Source: Actinophytocola sp044466355
Lineage (GTDB): Bacteria; Actinomycetota; Actinomycetes; Mycobacteriales; Pseudonocardiaceae
Direction of reading: 5' to 3'
Assembly: GCF_044466355.1 (NCBI RefSeq)
Contig: NZ_JBITMQ010000019.1
Location: 1-64,000 of the forward strand
Length of the DNA stretch: 64,000 nt
Positions 1-8,147 of the stretch are shown here, one piece after another. Each line of letters starts with the position of its first letter. The stretch's first letter is position 1. The translations under genes and the position numbers were made by a program. Under the pieces are notes generated by a model, which was given only the letters and a program-made list of their open reading frames with translations, was not told the DNA's origin and did no database searches.

Positions 1-122
1 AGGCGGAACCGTGTTTCACACCATGTTCCAGACCACTGACCAGCAGATCCAACCCCAGCCGTAACCCAGAACCGCGATTAGCTGCGGAACCCGGGTATCG
101 GGAACGCGCGCTGGCTGAAGGC

Positions 123-524
123 GTGCCCGACGAGGCGATTCGGGTCGAGCCGGCGGCCAGGAACACCGGGGAGAACCTGACGTTGACGCGTGAGCTGCTG
201 GCTGCGGAGGGCATCGTGCCGAAATCCGTCATGCTCGTCTCGCGGCCGTACCAGGAGCGCCGGGCGTTCGCGACGTGCCGGAAGCTGTGGCCGGAGGTCG
301 AGGTGGTGTGCACGTCCCAGCAGGTCGACCTCGACACCCACGCGGCAGGCATCGGCGACATCCCCCGGATGATCAACGTGATGGTCGGCGACACACAGCG
401 AATCCGGCTCCACGCGGCACGCGGGTACGCGATCCCCCAGGACATCCCGGACGACGTGCAGGCTGCCTACGAACGCCTCGTCTCCGCGGGCTACACCGAA
501 CACGTCATCCCTGAAAACGCCTGA
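123..524 (+). pseudogene. YdcF-like (DUF218) protein, C-terminal part only
   Basis: The product matches the C-terminal half of the YdcF/SanA (DUF218) envelope-protein family: a VEPAARNTGENL segment at residues 9-20 corresponds to the family's EPxxxNTGEN motif, followed by VMLVSRPYQERRA and a TSQQ segment. Family members are usually about 180-220 residues, whereas only about 133 are readable from the GTG at 123. The frame stays open to the left edge, but the residues encoded before about position 85 do not look like a YdcF N-terminus, and the other two forward frames contain stops. I infer a 5'-truncated or frame-shifted remnant. It could instead be a gene whose start lies outside the window. 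The role of YdcF proteins is poorly defined. Confidence 0.55.
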
Positions 525-611
525 TACCTGTGAAACTCGCCGGACGGGCAGGCGAGCGAATGTCGTTCGAAATCGGTTGTCCCGTCGGGGTTCGGCTGGG
601 AGTCTCCTTCG

Positions 612-1727
612 GTGTCGTCGGGCTTGTTGGTCAACTTTGTCTACTGTCATCCGATCGGGCATGTCATCGAGGCCCTGCACTACGCGAACGGGTACCGGGC
701 CGCGGATCCGTCTCGGCGGGTGTCCGTGGCGCTCAACGCCGGCACCGCCACTGAACTTGCCGACCACGTGTCGTTCGTCGAGCGGGCCTTCGCTGTTCCG
801 ATGGACGTGTTCGACACCGCGGCCGACCACTCACGGTCGCTGGCCGCGTTGCCGTCGGAGTGGGACGTGGTGGTCTCGGACTTCCGCGGTTACGACCCGG
901 CGCAGCGGAGTCTCTTTCCCGGCATCGCGTCCTGGTTCGACGCGAGTACGGCCTACTTCGCCGGTCAGAAGGGGTTCGCGGGGTTTCCCAAGCCTGTCCC
1001 GTACTCTCCCGGTGAGCACTGGCGGTTGTCGATTCCGCCGGCGGACCACCGCTTCCCCGGTGCCGGGCCGCGGATCGCCGTGTTGCCCGGTGGGAGTTCG
1101 CCCCGTTCGTTCTACCCGTCGACGCGGTCGTGGGAGCTGGTCGTCGGCGCGTTGGCCGCGCGGTTTCCCACCGCCACGTTCTGCCTGGTCGGCAAGCTGC
1201 GTGCGGACGCGCGGACCTCGACCACCTTCACGGCCGGCGAGATGGACCGCATCCGCGGCGCCATGCCCCGGCACGTCGACGTGGTCGACGAGCCGCTGCT
1301 CGACCAGGTCGCCGCCGTCGCCGCCTGTGACGTGCTGGTCTCCCCGCACTCCGGGTTCGGCATGGTCGCGCTCGCGGCGGGGACGCCGTGGCTGACGCTC
1401 GGGGGCAACCGCTGGCCCGAGTACTTCTTCAACGGCGTGCCCTTCTACACGGTCGTCCCGGACGTGTCCCGCTTCCCCGCCTACACGATGATGTCGGGCG
1501 AACCGCCGATGGTCGACGACGACGGGGAGCGCTCGGCGAGCATGTCCCGCGCCAGGATCGAGGCCGATCTCGACGAGCTGGTCGAGGCCGCGGCCACGCT
1601 GGTGTCCGGCGGGCTGGACTACGACACGGCCCTGCACGACCACGCGAAGCGCATGCTCCCGGTCGTCGGCGGTGACCCGGCACGGCTGTGGTCGCTCGAC
1701 AACGTGCTCGCCGCGTCGCTGGCCTGA
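612..1727 (+). CDS. GT-B glycosyltransferase, family 9-like
   Basis: A 371-residue protein with a two-lobed GT-B look. The N-terminal half begins LLVNFVYCHPIGHVIEAL. The C-terminal half has an IAVLPGGSSPRSFYP strand-loop, where a nucleotide-sugar site is expected, and a VLVSPHSGFGMVALAAGTPW segment typical of glycosyltransferase family 9 (heptosyltransferase-like) and related enzymes. No signal peptide is evident. The GTG start at 612 is the first plausible one. It is followed 16 bp later by the DUF402 gene, so the two may be co-transcribed. Donor and acceptor cannot be read from sequence. It lies about 18 kb from the biosynthetic cluster, so a role there is speculative. Confidence 0.7.
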   Translation: MSSGLLVNFVYCHPIGHVIEALHYANGYRAADPSRRVSVALNAGTATELADHVSFVERAFAVPMDVFDTAADHSRSLAALPSEWDVVVSDFRGYDPAQRSLFPGIASWFDASTAYFAGQKGFAGFPKPVPYSPGEHWRLSIPPADHRFPGAGPRIAVLPGGSSPRSFYPSTRSWELVVGALAARFPTATFCLVGKLRADARTSTTFTAGEMDRIRGAMPRHVDVVDEPLLDQVAAVAACDVLVSPHSGFGMVALAAGTPWLTLGGNRWPEYFFNGVPFYTVVPDVSRFPAYTMMSGEPPMVDDDGERSASMSRARIEADLDELVEAAATLVSGGLDYDTALHDHAKRMLPVVGGDPARLWSLDNVLAASLA

Positions 1728-1743
1728 CAGAGGGAGGACTTGA

Positions 1744-2310
1744 GTGGAGCGGATCGAGGTGTGGCGGGGGCGGCACGGGGACCCCGTGCCCTTGTTCGGG
1801 CCGTTGCCCGGGGTTCGGGACGGCGACGAGGTCGCCTACGAGTTCCGGCTGCCGGACAGCTTCGTGCCCTGGCCAGGGCGTTCGCTGCTGGAACGGGTGT
1901 TCGTGCTGCTCGACCTCGGCGTGAGCCTGTCCGTGCCTGCCTGGCGCGCCAACGCCGGGCACGACCGGGGCGAGGCCGGGCCGGACAGCTGGTACGTCGA
2001 CCTCGTGCACCTGACCGTCGAACCGGGTGTCCTTGTGGTCCGGGACCTCTACCTCGACGTCGTCGTGCCGGTCGACGGGCGGCACCAGCGGTCGCTCGAC
2101 CTCGACGAGTTCGGCGACGCCATCGAGGCCGGGGAGCTGGACGTCGCCACCGCGGTCGACGGGATGCGGCGGTGGCAGCGGTTCCTCGACCGGCATCTGC
2201 ACAGCTCACGGGAGCCGCAGAGCGGGTGGACCGACTTCCCGCCTGCCCGGTTGCGGGGGCTCGCCGAGCTGCCCGCACCGCTCGGGCCCGTCGTCACCGC
2301 GCCGGGTTAG
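1744..2310 (+). CDS. DUF402 domain protein
   Basis: A 188-residue soluble protein. Residues about 60-155 fit the DUF402 fold: a WYVDLVHLTVE strand, a YLDVVVPVDGR turn, and a DEFGDAIEAGELD helix resembling the family's acidic EALEAGLI motif. DUF402 proteins include nucleoside-diphosphatase-like and RNA-associated members, but no catalytic assignment is safe here. The GTG start at 1744 has a GAGGGAGG Shine-Dalgarno 8-10 bases upstream, which decides it over other starts. It sits directly behind the glycosyltransferase gene on the same strand. Confidence 0.65.
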   Translation: MERIEVWRGRHGDPVPLFGPLPGVRDGDEVAYEFRLPDSFVPWPGRSLLERVFVLLDLGVSLSVPAWRANAGHDRGEAGPDSWYVDLVHLTVEPGVLVVRDLYLDVVVPVDGRHQRSLDLDEFGDAIEAGELDVATAVDGMRRWQRFLDRHLHSSREPQSGWTDFPPARLRGLAELPAPLGPVVTAPG

Positions 2311-2351
2311 CCGGGTTGCTGGGCCGCCGGGGCCGTCGCATAGTTGCGGGC

Positions 2352-2885
2352 ATGACCGACCCCGAGTTGTCCCTCGAGGAGTTCGCTCAGCTCGTGTCCG
2401 GGCCCAACCGGTTCGTTCTCGACTGGGCGGAGGGTGTGCTCGACGACCGTGTCGAGGAGGTCTGGGACGCGATCGGGCGGGAGTTTCGGCTGTGCCTGGC
2501 CCAGATGTGGGTTCGTGGCGAGGCGGGCGAGCGGGAGCGGCTCGTCGAACGGCTTCTTCTCGGGCGGGGCGACGATCGGCTCTTTCTCGGCATGCGCGCC
2601 GACGTCGTTCGCGGTATCAGGGACAGCTTCGGGGACGGGCCGTTCGACGACCTCGGCGTCGGCGCGCGACCTCGGCCGGTCGGGCCGGAACTCGAGTTGG
2701 TGCGGCTCTTCCACACTGCCGGGCTCGCGGTCAACGGGCTTGGGCACCACTACCTGACACCCGGCTCGGCCGCGCGCGCGATCGGGGTGATCGTGGCCCG
2801 CACCGACGACGGGTGGGAGGTTGCCGGGCTGGGGGACCACCTGCTCCGGCCCGGGTGGCCGCCGTCCCGCGTGCGGGTCGTCTAG
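2352..2885 (+). CDS. Conserved hypothetical protein
   Basis: I do not recognise this 177-residue product. It is acidic, soluble and without membrane segments. A mostly helical N-terminal half (LSLEEFAQLV, WAEGVLDDRVEEVWDAI) is followed by a more strand-rich end (AARAIGVIVARTDDGWEVAGL). The ATG at 2352 fits the coding bias, though the Shine-Dalgarno is weak. The gene ends 4 bases inside the convergent LysR gene, so the two stop codons overlap. Function unknown. Confidence 0.6.
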   Translation: MTDPELSLEEFAQLVSGPNRFVLDWAEGVLDDRVEEVWDAIGREFRLCLAQMWVRGEAGERERLVERLLLGRGDDRLFLGMRADVVRGIRDSFGDGPFDDLGVGARPRPVGPELELVRLFHTAGLAVNGLGHHYLTPGSAARAIGVIVARTDDGWEVAGLGDHLLRPGWPPSRVRVV

Positions 2886-3736
2886 CCCAGCTCCACCGAC
2901 ACGCGGACCGCGGCCAGCAGGTCGGCCAGCCGGGCGTCGTCCGTGCGTGTGGGCAGGTGGACGGCGTGGTACGGAACCCTTGGCAGATCGGTGATCGGGC
3001 GGCTCGTGAAGCCCGCCGGCGGGCGGACGCATCCGTTCACCACGGACAGGCCGACGCCCAGCGTGACGAAGTGCAGCGTCAGCGGCCAGCCCTCGGCTTC
3101 GATGGCGAGCGCCCAGTCCACCTCCGCGGCGCGCAGTGCACGTTCGACCGTCTTCCGATGTGGACGGTTGACCGGCGGCAGCACCAGCGACACCCCGTTC
3201 AGGTCGCGGACCGTCAGCTCCGCGTGTTCGGCCAGCGGGTGCGTCGCCGGGAGGACCAGTGTCTGCGGGTACGACGCCAGCAGCACCGCCGTGACGTCGT
3301 CCGGGACCGCCTCCAGCACACCGACGCCCAGGTCCGCGCGGCCGGTGCGGACGGCGGCCAGCATGCGGGTGCTGTCGCGGTTGACCAGCTTCAGCGGGCG
3401 GAACGTCCGAATGGCGTCGCCGAGCAGGTACAGGTACGCGCCCTCGCCCGCCGCCAGCGTCAGCGGGCGGACCTGTTCCGTCGCGCGGACCTCGTCCAGG
3501 AACGCGGACATGCGTTTGTCCAGGTCACGGGCGAACCGGGCGACCGCCTCGCCTTCCGGTGTGAGGGTCAGCGTGCGGCCGTTGCGCCGGTACAGGGGGC
3601 GGCCGACGGTGGCGGCCAGCTTGGTGATCTTCACGTGCAGGGCGGGCTGGGAGATGTGCAGGGCCGCCGCCGCGCGGGTGAAGTTCATGTGGTCGGCGAA
3701 GACGGCGAACGCCGCCAGCGCGTCGGTTGACACCAT
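2882..3736 (-). CDS. LysR-family transcriptional regulator
   Basis: A 284-residue protein of standard LysR length. The N-terminal winged helix-turn-helix is clear: FAVFADHMNFTRAAAALHIS, then SQPALHVKITKLAATVGRPL and a TLTLTPEGEAV wing. Residues about 90-284 form a substrate-binding domain (RPLTLAAGEGAYLYLLGDAI and onward). It is transcribed away from the gene at 3798, with about 60 bp between the starts. That gap holds an inverted repeat GAACTAT-N17-ATAGTTC, a good candidate LysR box, so control of the divergent HAD-like gene and autoregulation are likely. The inducer is unknown. Confidence 0.9.
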   Translation of the reverse strand: MVSTDALAAFAVFADHMNFTRAAAALHISQPALHVKITKLAATVGRPLYRRNGRTLTLTPEGEAVARFARDLDKRMSAFLDEVRATEQVRPLTLAAGEGAYLYLLGDAIRTFRPLKLVNRDSTRMLAAVRTGRADLGVGVLEAVPDDVTAVLLASYPQTLVLPATHPLAEHAELTVRDLNGVSLVLPPVNRPHRKTVERALRAAEVDWALAIEAEGWPLTLHFVTLGVGLSVVNGCVRPPAGFTSRPITDLPRVPYHAVHLPTRTDDARLADLLAAVRVSVELG

Positions 3737-3742
3737 AGTCTT

Positions 3743-3773
3743 GAACTATAGCTGCGCGACGTATCAATAGTTC
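3743..3773. promoter_or_regulatory. Candidate LysR operator
   Basis: Perfect 7-bp inverted repeat GAACTAT (3743-3749) and ATAGTTC (3767-3773), separated by 17 bp, in the short divergent region between the LysR start (3736) and the next gene (3798). A further ATAGT at 3735-3739 lies at the regulator's own start. Placement and symmetry fit LysR binding and autoregulation; the binding itself is inferred. Confidence 0.5.
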
Positions 3774-3797
3774 TGTTCGAGTGTTCGGTGCGGCAGC

Positions 3798-4307
3798 GTG
3801 ACGGGCGTGAACAAGAACCAACCACGTCTCGGCGTCGACTTCGGGAGGGTCGTCCACGGTGCCGCCGCGGCCGACGGCCTGCAGGACACCGTGTTCCTGG
3901 ACGGCAGCTTCGAGGACGCCCTCGCCTCCCCGGCCACCGACGGCGCGTTCGACGTGCTGCCCCGCCTCGTCGGCGCGTTCGGCGGCCGGGTCTGGGTGAT
4001 CTCCAAGTGTGGGCCGCGCATCCAGGAACGCACGCTCGCCTGGCTCGACCACCACGACTTCCACGCCCGCACCGGCGTCCCCCGCGGCAACGTCCGCTTC
4101 TGCCGCAAGCGGGAGGAGAAGGCGGGCCACTGCGCGTCGCTGAGGATCACGCACATGGTCGACGACCGGATCGACGTCCACCGCGCGCTGCTCGACGTCG
4201 TCCCGCACCGTTACCTGTTCGGGCGGCAGAAGGGTCCCGCACCCGAGTGGGTGCGGCACACGCTCACCTGGGCCGACCTGGAGGACGCCGTCATCGCCGA
4301 CCTGTGA
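3798..4307 (+). CDS. HAD-like protein with altered nucleophile motif
   Basis: A 169-residue protein resembling small HAD/5'-nucleotidase-like proteins. Strand one is LGVDFGRVVHGA; then VWVISKCGPRIQERTLAWL fits a motif-II strand and helix, RFCRKREEKAGHC sits where a motif-III lysine region is expected, and THMVDDRIDVH resembles a motif-IV acidic pair. The family's first motif is DxDxx; here the second Asp is replaced by Gly (DFG), which would weaken phosphatase chemistry. The GTG at 3798 is chosen because it follows the divergent promoter directly. The last 17 bases overlap the convergent TetR gene. Substrate unknown. Confidence 0.6.
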   Translation: MTGVNKNQPRLGVDFGRVVHGAAAADGLQDTVFLDGSFEDALASPATDGAFDVLPRLVGAFGGRVWVISKCGPRIQERTLAWLDHHDFHARTGVPRGNVRFCRKREEKAGHCASLRITHMVDDRIDVHRALLDVVPHRYLFGRQKGPAPEWVRHTLTWADLEDAVIADL

Positions 4308-4881
4308 GGCCCGCCAGGAAGTTGTCCAGCAACGCCAGTTGCCGGTCGGCGGGAAGGCGGTCCGGGTCGAACAGTGCCTGCACCACAAGGCCGTGCGCGA
4401 ACGCCGCCGCCTCGACCGCCACGTCCTCCGGCGGCGACGGGGGCAGCTCGCCACGTTCCTGTGCCGCCTCGACACACGCCCGCAGACGGCCGCGCCACCG
4501 CTCGTACCGGGCACGCTGCGCCTCGCTCAGCAGGTCGTCACCCAGCGCGGCGTCCCAGAAGCTCACCCACACGCGGCTCATCGCGGTGGCCTCCGGGGTC
4601 AGCGGCAGCACGTTGACCAACGCGACCCGCAGCGCCGCGAGACCGGGTTCGTCCGCCGCCTGCAGCGGCCGCGTGTCCGTGCGTTCCGCCGCGATCTCGT
4701 GCGCGTACCGGACCAGGTCGCGCTTGTTCGTGAAGTAGTGGGTGAGCAGGCCAGTCGACGCGCCCATCTCCGTCGCGACCGCGCGCAGCGTCAGGCCGTC
4801 GAAGCCGCGGCTCGCGAGCACCCGCCACACGGCCGCCGCTACGTCCGCCCTCCTGGAAACGTGGTCGCCCTTCGCCGGCAT
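4291..4881 (-). CDS. TetR-family transcriptional regulator
   Basis: A 196-residue repressor of typical TetR size. The HTH covers residues about 10-55: VAAAVWRVLASRGFDGLTL, RAVATEMGASTGLLTHYF, TNKRDLVRYA. The C-terminal ligand domain ends LDNFLAGLTGRR. It diverges from a GNAT acetyltransferase gene starting 43 bp away, and the gap holds a near-palindrome centred on CAAACGTTTG. The simplest reading is that it represses itself and the acetyltransferase. The ATG at 4881 starts exactly at the conserved N-terminus. The effector is unknown. Confidence 0.9.
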   Translation of the reverse strand: MPAKGDHVSRRADVAAAVWRVLASRGFDGLTLRAVATEMGASTGLLTHYFTNKRDLVRYAHEIAAERTDTRPLQAADEPGLAALRVALVNVLPLTPEATAMSRVWVSFWDAALGDDLLSEAQRARYERWRGRLRACVEAAQERGELPPSPPEDVAVEAAAFAHGLVVQALFDPDRLPADRQLALLDNFLAGLTGRR

Positions 4882-4896
4882 GACGGCTAGGGTACA

Positions 4897-4912
4897 TAAC
4901 AAACGTTTGGTA
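4897..4912. promoter_or_regulatory. Candidate TetR operator
   Basis: TAACAAACGTTTGGTA is an inverted repeat around a perfect 10-bp core (CAAACGTTTG, 4900-4909). It lies between the divergent TetR start (4881) and GNAT start (4924), just upstream of the acetyltransferase Shine-Dalgarno. Position and symmetry suggest the TetR protein binds here; this is inferred. Confidence 0.5.
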
Positions 4913-4923
4913 CGGAGGTGCCC

Positions 4924-5493
4924 ATGCTGTCCAGGTCGCTGACCGACGACGCCGAGCTGCGTGCGCTCGAGCCGTGGCGGGCGCCGGAGTTCGCCGCGCA
5001 CGTCGCCGCCGCCCAGGAGCACCTGCTGCGGTGGCTGCCGTGGGGTGCGAGCGCGGCGGAGGTCGACGGCGCCGAGAAGCTGCTGCAGCGGTACGCCGAC
5101 GCGCAGGCCCGCGGAGAGGGCCGCATCCTCGGCATCTGGGTCGGCGACAAGCTGGTCGGCGGCGTGCTGTTCCGGGTGTGGGATCAGGCGATGGGCAACT
5201 GCGAGCTGGGCGTGTGGCTCGCGCCGGAGGCCGTCGGGCGCGGGCTGATCACCCGTGCGTCGACAGAGATGATCGACTGGGCGTTCCGGGTGCGTGGCAT
5301 GCACCGCGTCGAATGGCGCTGTGCGACCGGCAACACGCGTAGCAGCGCGGTCGCGCGCAGGCTCGGGATGACGAAGGAAGGCGTGCTGCGGGAGGCGGCC
5401 CCGCTGCACGGCGTGCGGCACGACATCGAGGTGTGGGCCGTGCTGGCTTCTGAGTGGCCTCGGAGTGGTCTCGGTATCCGTCCCGAGGCTTGA
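4924..5493 (+). CDS. GNAT N-acetyltransferase, RimJ/RimL type
   Basis: A 189-residue acetyltransferase of the ribosomal-protein (RimJ/RimL) GNAT subfamily. Supporting segments are an N-terminal LEPWRAPEFAAHVAAAQEHL, CELGVWLAPEAVGRGLITRA (acetyl-CoA pyrophosphate loop region, about residues 98-117) and HRVEWRCATGNTRSSAVARR followed by LGM(T)KEGVLRE near the C-terminus. The ATG at 4924 lies 8 bases after a GGAGG and is preferred over the in-frame GTG at 4918. It is probably repressed by the divergent TetR protein. The acceptor, protein or small molecule, cannot be told; drug acetylation is possible. Confidence 0.85.
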   Translation: MLSRSLTDDAELRALEPWRAPEFAAHVAAAQEHLLRWLPWGASAAEVDGAEKLLQRYADAQARGEGRILGIWVGDKLVGGVLFRVWDQAMGNCELGVWLAPEAVGRGLITRASTEMIDWAFRVRGMHRVEWRCATGNTRSSAVARRLGMTKEGVLREAAPLHGVRHDIEVWAVLASEWPRSGLGIRPEA

Positions 5494-5555
5494 CCGGGAA
5501 CCGTCCAGCGTCCAAGCTGTCTCGCGCTCCGCCCGTGCTCCGGAGAGGGATCGCG

Positions 5556-6896
5556 ATGACGTTGCCACGGTTTCCCGACGGCTTTCTCTGGGGCGTGTCG
5601 AGCTCGGCCTACCAGATCGAGGGCGCCGTCGACGACGGCGGTCGCGGTCCGTCCACATGGGACACATTCGCCGCGGTGCCAGGCAAGGTGCTCGGCGGCG
5701 ACACCGGCCGCACGGCCACCGACCACTACCACCGGTACCGCGAGGACGTCGGGCTCATGGCCGAGCTGGGCGTCGGCGCCTACCGGTTCTCGATCTCCTG
5801 GCCGCGGGTCTTCCCGACCGGGCGCGGCGACGTCAACGCCGAGGGCCTCGACTTCTACGACCGGCTCGTCGACGAGTTGTGCGCCAAGGACATCGCGCCC
5901 GCGGTCACGCTCTACCACTGGGACACCCCGCAGGCCCTGGAGGACGACGGTGGTTGGCTCAACCGCGACACCGCGTTCCGGTTCGCCGACTACGCGGCGG
6001 CCGTCGTCGCGCGGCTCGGTGACCGGGTGCGGATGTGGATGCCGCTCAACGAACCCATGGTCGTCACGCTCTTCGGGTACGCCGTCGGGGCCCACGCGCC
6101 GGGGCGGGAGCTGATGTTCGACGCGCTGCCCGCCGCCCACCACCAGCTGCTGGCGCACGGGCTCGCGACCCGCGCGCTGCGCGCCGGTGGCGCCACGAGC
6201 GTCGGGATCGCCAACCACCACGTGCCGGTCCGGCCCGCGTCGGACAGCCCGGCCGACCGCAGCGCCGCGGACCTCTACGACACGCTCGTCAACGACATGT
6301 TCGCCGCGCCGGTGCTGACCGGGCGGTATCCCACCGACGAGCTCGCGACCGCCATGCCGGGCCCGGTCGCCGAGGACCTGGCGATCATCGCCACGCCACT
6401 GGACTGGTACGGCGTCAACTACTACCTGCCGAGCAGGGTGGGGGCGCCGTCCGGCCGGGAGACCGTGATCGACGGGGTGGCCATGCCGTCCGGGTTGCCG
6501 TTCGACTTCCCGGCGATCGAGGGCTGCCCGGTCACCGACTTCGGCTGGCCCGTCGTGCCGGACGGGCTGCGGGAGACCCTCGCCATGCTGGCCGCGCGGT
6601 ACGGCGAGCGCCTGCCGCCCCTGTACGTCACCGAGAGCGGCTGCGCCTACCACGACGAGGTGCACGACAAGCGGCGCATCGACTTCCTCGACGGGCACAT
6701 CAGGGCGGCGCACCAGGCGATCGCCGACGGGATCGACGTGCGCGGGTACTTCGTCTGGTCCATTGTGGACAACTTTGAGTGGGCGGCGGGGTACTCGCAG
6801 CGGTTCGGGCTCGTGCACGTCGACTACGACACCCTCGCCCGCACGAAGAAGGACTCCTTCCATTGGTATCGAGACCTGATCAAAGCCCAGCGCTGA
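5556..6896 (+). CDS. Family 1 beta-glucosidase
   Basis: A 446-residue glycoside hydrolase of family GH1, full length. The start FPDGFLWGVSSSAYQIEGA is the family's N-terminal signature. The acid/base Glu lies in LNEP (E166), the nucleophile Glu in VTESG (E360), and the C-terminal NFEW contributes aglycone contacts. No signal peptide, so probably cytoplasmic hydrolysis of an imported beta-glucoside. The ATG at 5556 follows a GGAGAGGGA Shine-Dalgarno. The 3' end overlaps the next gene, an MFS transporter that may import the substrate. The codons for the S-I-V-D stretch near the C-terminus create an exact GTCCATTGTGGAC site, discussed under findings. Confidence 0.92.
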   Translation: MTLPRFPDGFLWGVSSSAYQIEGAVDDGGRGPSTWDTFAAVPGKVLGGDTGRTATDHYHRYREDVGLMAELGVGAYRFSISWPRVFPTGRGDVNAEGLDFYDRLVDELCAKDIAPAVTLYHWDTPQALEDDGGWLNRDTAFRFADYAAAVVARLGDRVRMWMPLNEPMVVTLFGYAVGAHAPGRELMFDALPAAHHQLLAHGLATRALRAGGATSVGIANHHVPVRPASDSPADRSAADLYDTLVNDMFAAPVLTGRYPTDELATAMPGPVAEDLAIIATPLDWYGVNYYLPSRVGAPSGRETVIDGVAMPSGLPFDFPAIEGCPVTDFGWPVVPDGLRETLAMLAARYGERLPPLYVTESGCAYHDEVHDKRRIDFLDGHIRAAHQAIADGIDVRGYFVWSIVDNFEWAAGYSQRFGLVHVDYDTLARTKKDSFHWYRDLIKAQR

Positions 6897-8098
6897 CCGA
6901 GCCGACGGTTGCCGTTCCCCGGCGGTGGACCGCGCTCGTCACCCTCGCGAGCCTCGGGCTCTTCACCGCGTTCTACGGGCCCATCCAGGTCCTGCTCGGG
7001 TTGCAGGCCGAAGCGCTCGTGCCCGAGCACAAGGAGGTCGCGCTCGGCGTGGTCTCCGGGCTCGGTGCCGCCGTGTCCGTGATCGCCAACCCGCTGTTCG
7101 GTGCGATCTCCGACCGCACCACGTGGCGCGCGGGCAGGCGGCTGCCGTGGACCGCGCTCGGCGCGGCGGGCGGGGTGGCGAGCCTCGCGATCCTCGCGGG
7201 CGCACCGAACATCGTGATCATGACGCTCGGCTGGTGCGCGGCCCAGCTCACGCTGAACGCCATGCAGGCGGCGCTGTTCGCGGCCGTGCCCGACCAGGTG
7301 CCGCACCGCCAGCGCGGCATGGTCGGCGGCTGGCTCGGGGTCGGGCAGACGCTCGGCATCGTCGTGGGTTCCGGGCTCGCGGCCGCGGTCGGCGGGATCG
7401 CGGCGGGGTACCTGGTGTGCGCGGCGTTCCTGGTGGTCACGACCGTGCCGTACCTGTTGCTGCGCAAGGACACCGTGATCGACCCGGTCGACCGGCCACG
7501 GCTGCGGATCCGCGACTTCTGGATCAACCCCAGGCGGTACCCGGACTTCGGCTGGGCCTGGTTCACCCGGTTCCTGCTGAACCTCGGCAACTCGGTCGCG
7601 ATCGTCTACCTCCTGTACTTCCTGCAGGACGAGGTCGGCTACGACGACCCCGACGGCGGCGTCTTCGTCCTCACCGCGATCTACGCGGCCACCCTGCTGT
7701 CCACTGTGGTCGTCAGCGGTGTCTGGTCCGACCGGGTGGGCAGGCGGCGGGTGTTCGTGTGCTGGGCCGGGAACGTGATGGCGGCGGCGTCACTGGTGCT
7801 CGCGTTCTGGCCGACGTGGCCGGGCGCGATCGTCGCGGCGGCCGTGCTGGGGCTCGGGTTCGGCGTGTACCTGTCGGTCGACTTCGCGCTGATGACCGAG
7901 GTGCTGCCCGCCGCGGGTGACCGGGGCAAGGACCTCGGCGTGATCAACATCGCGAACTCGCTGCCGCAGGTGCTGGCGCCCGTGCTGGCGGCACCCATAG
8001 TCACCCACCTCGGCGGGTATCCGGTGCTGTACGTGCTGTCCGCGCTGGTGGGAGTGGCCGGGTCGGTCCTCGTGTACCGGATACGTTCGGTGACCTGA
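6863..8098 (+). CDS. MFS transporter
   Basis: A roughly 411-residue major facilitator with about 12 hydrophobic helices (for example WTALVTLASLGLFTAFYGPI, IVIMTLGWCAAQLTLNAMQA, IVAAAVLGLGFGVYLSVDFA) and an ISDRTTWRAGRR loop matching the MFS loop 2-3 basic motif. It resembles sugar-cation symporter-like MFS members. It is translationally coupled to the beta-glucosidase: the frame opens inside that gene, with a TTG at 6863 behind GAAGGA as the likeliest start. A CTG overlapping the stop at 6893 is the alternative. Uptake or efflux of a glucoside used by the upstream hydrolase is inferred. Confidence 0.8.
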   Translation: MVSRPDQSPALTEPTVAVPRRWTALVTLASLGLFTAFYGPIQVLLGLQAEALVPEHKEVALGVVSGLGAAVSVIANPLFGAISDRTTWRAGRRLPWTALGAAGGVASLAILAGAPNIVIMTLGWCAAQLTLNAMQAALFAAVPDQVPHRQRGMVGGWLGVGQTLGIVVGSGLAAAVGGIAAGYLVCAAFLVVTTVPYLLLRKDTVIDPVDRPRLRIRDFWINPRRYPDFGWAWFTRFLLNLGNSVAIVYLLYFLQDEVGYDDPDGGVFVLTAIYAATLLSTVVVSGVWSDRVGRRRVFVCWAGNVMAAASLVLAFWPTWPGAIVAAAVLGLGFGVYLSVDFALMTEVLPAAGDRGKDLGVINIANSLPQVLAPVLAAPIVTHLGGYPVLYVLSALVGVAGSVLVYRIRSVT

Positions 8099-8147
8099 CA
8101 GCAGAGATTCCACCTTCCGTTCACCCGCTGTTAGAGTTTTCCGAATC

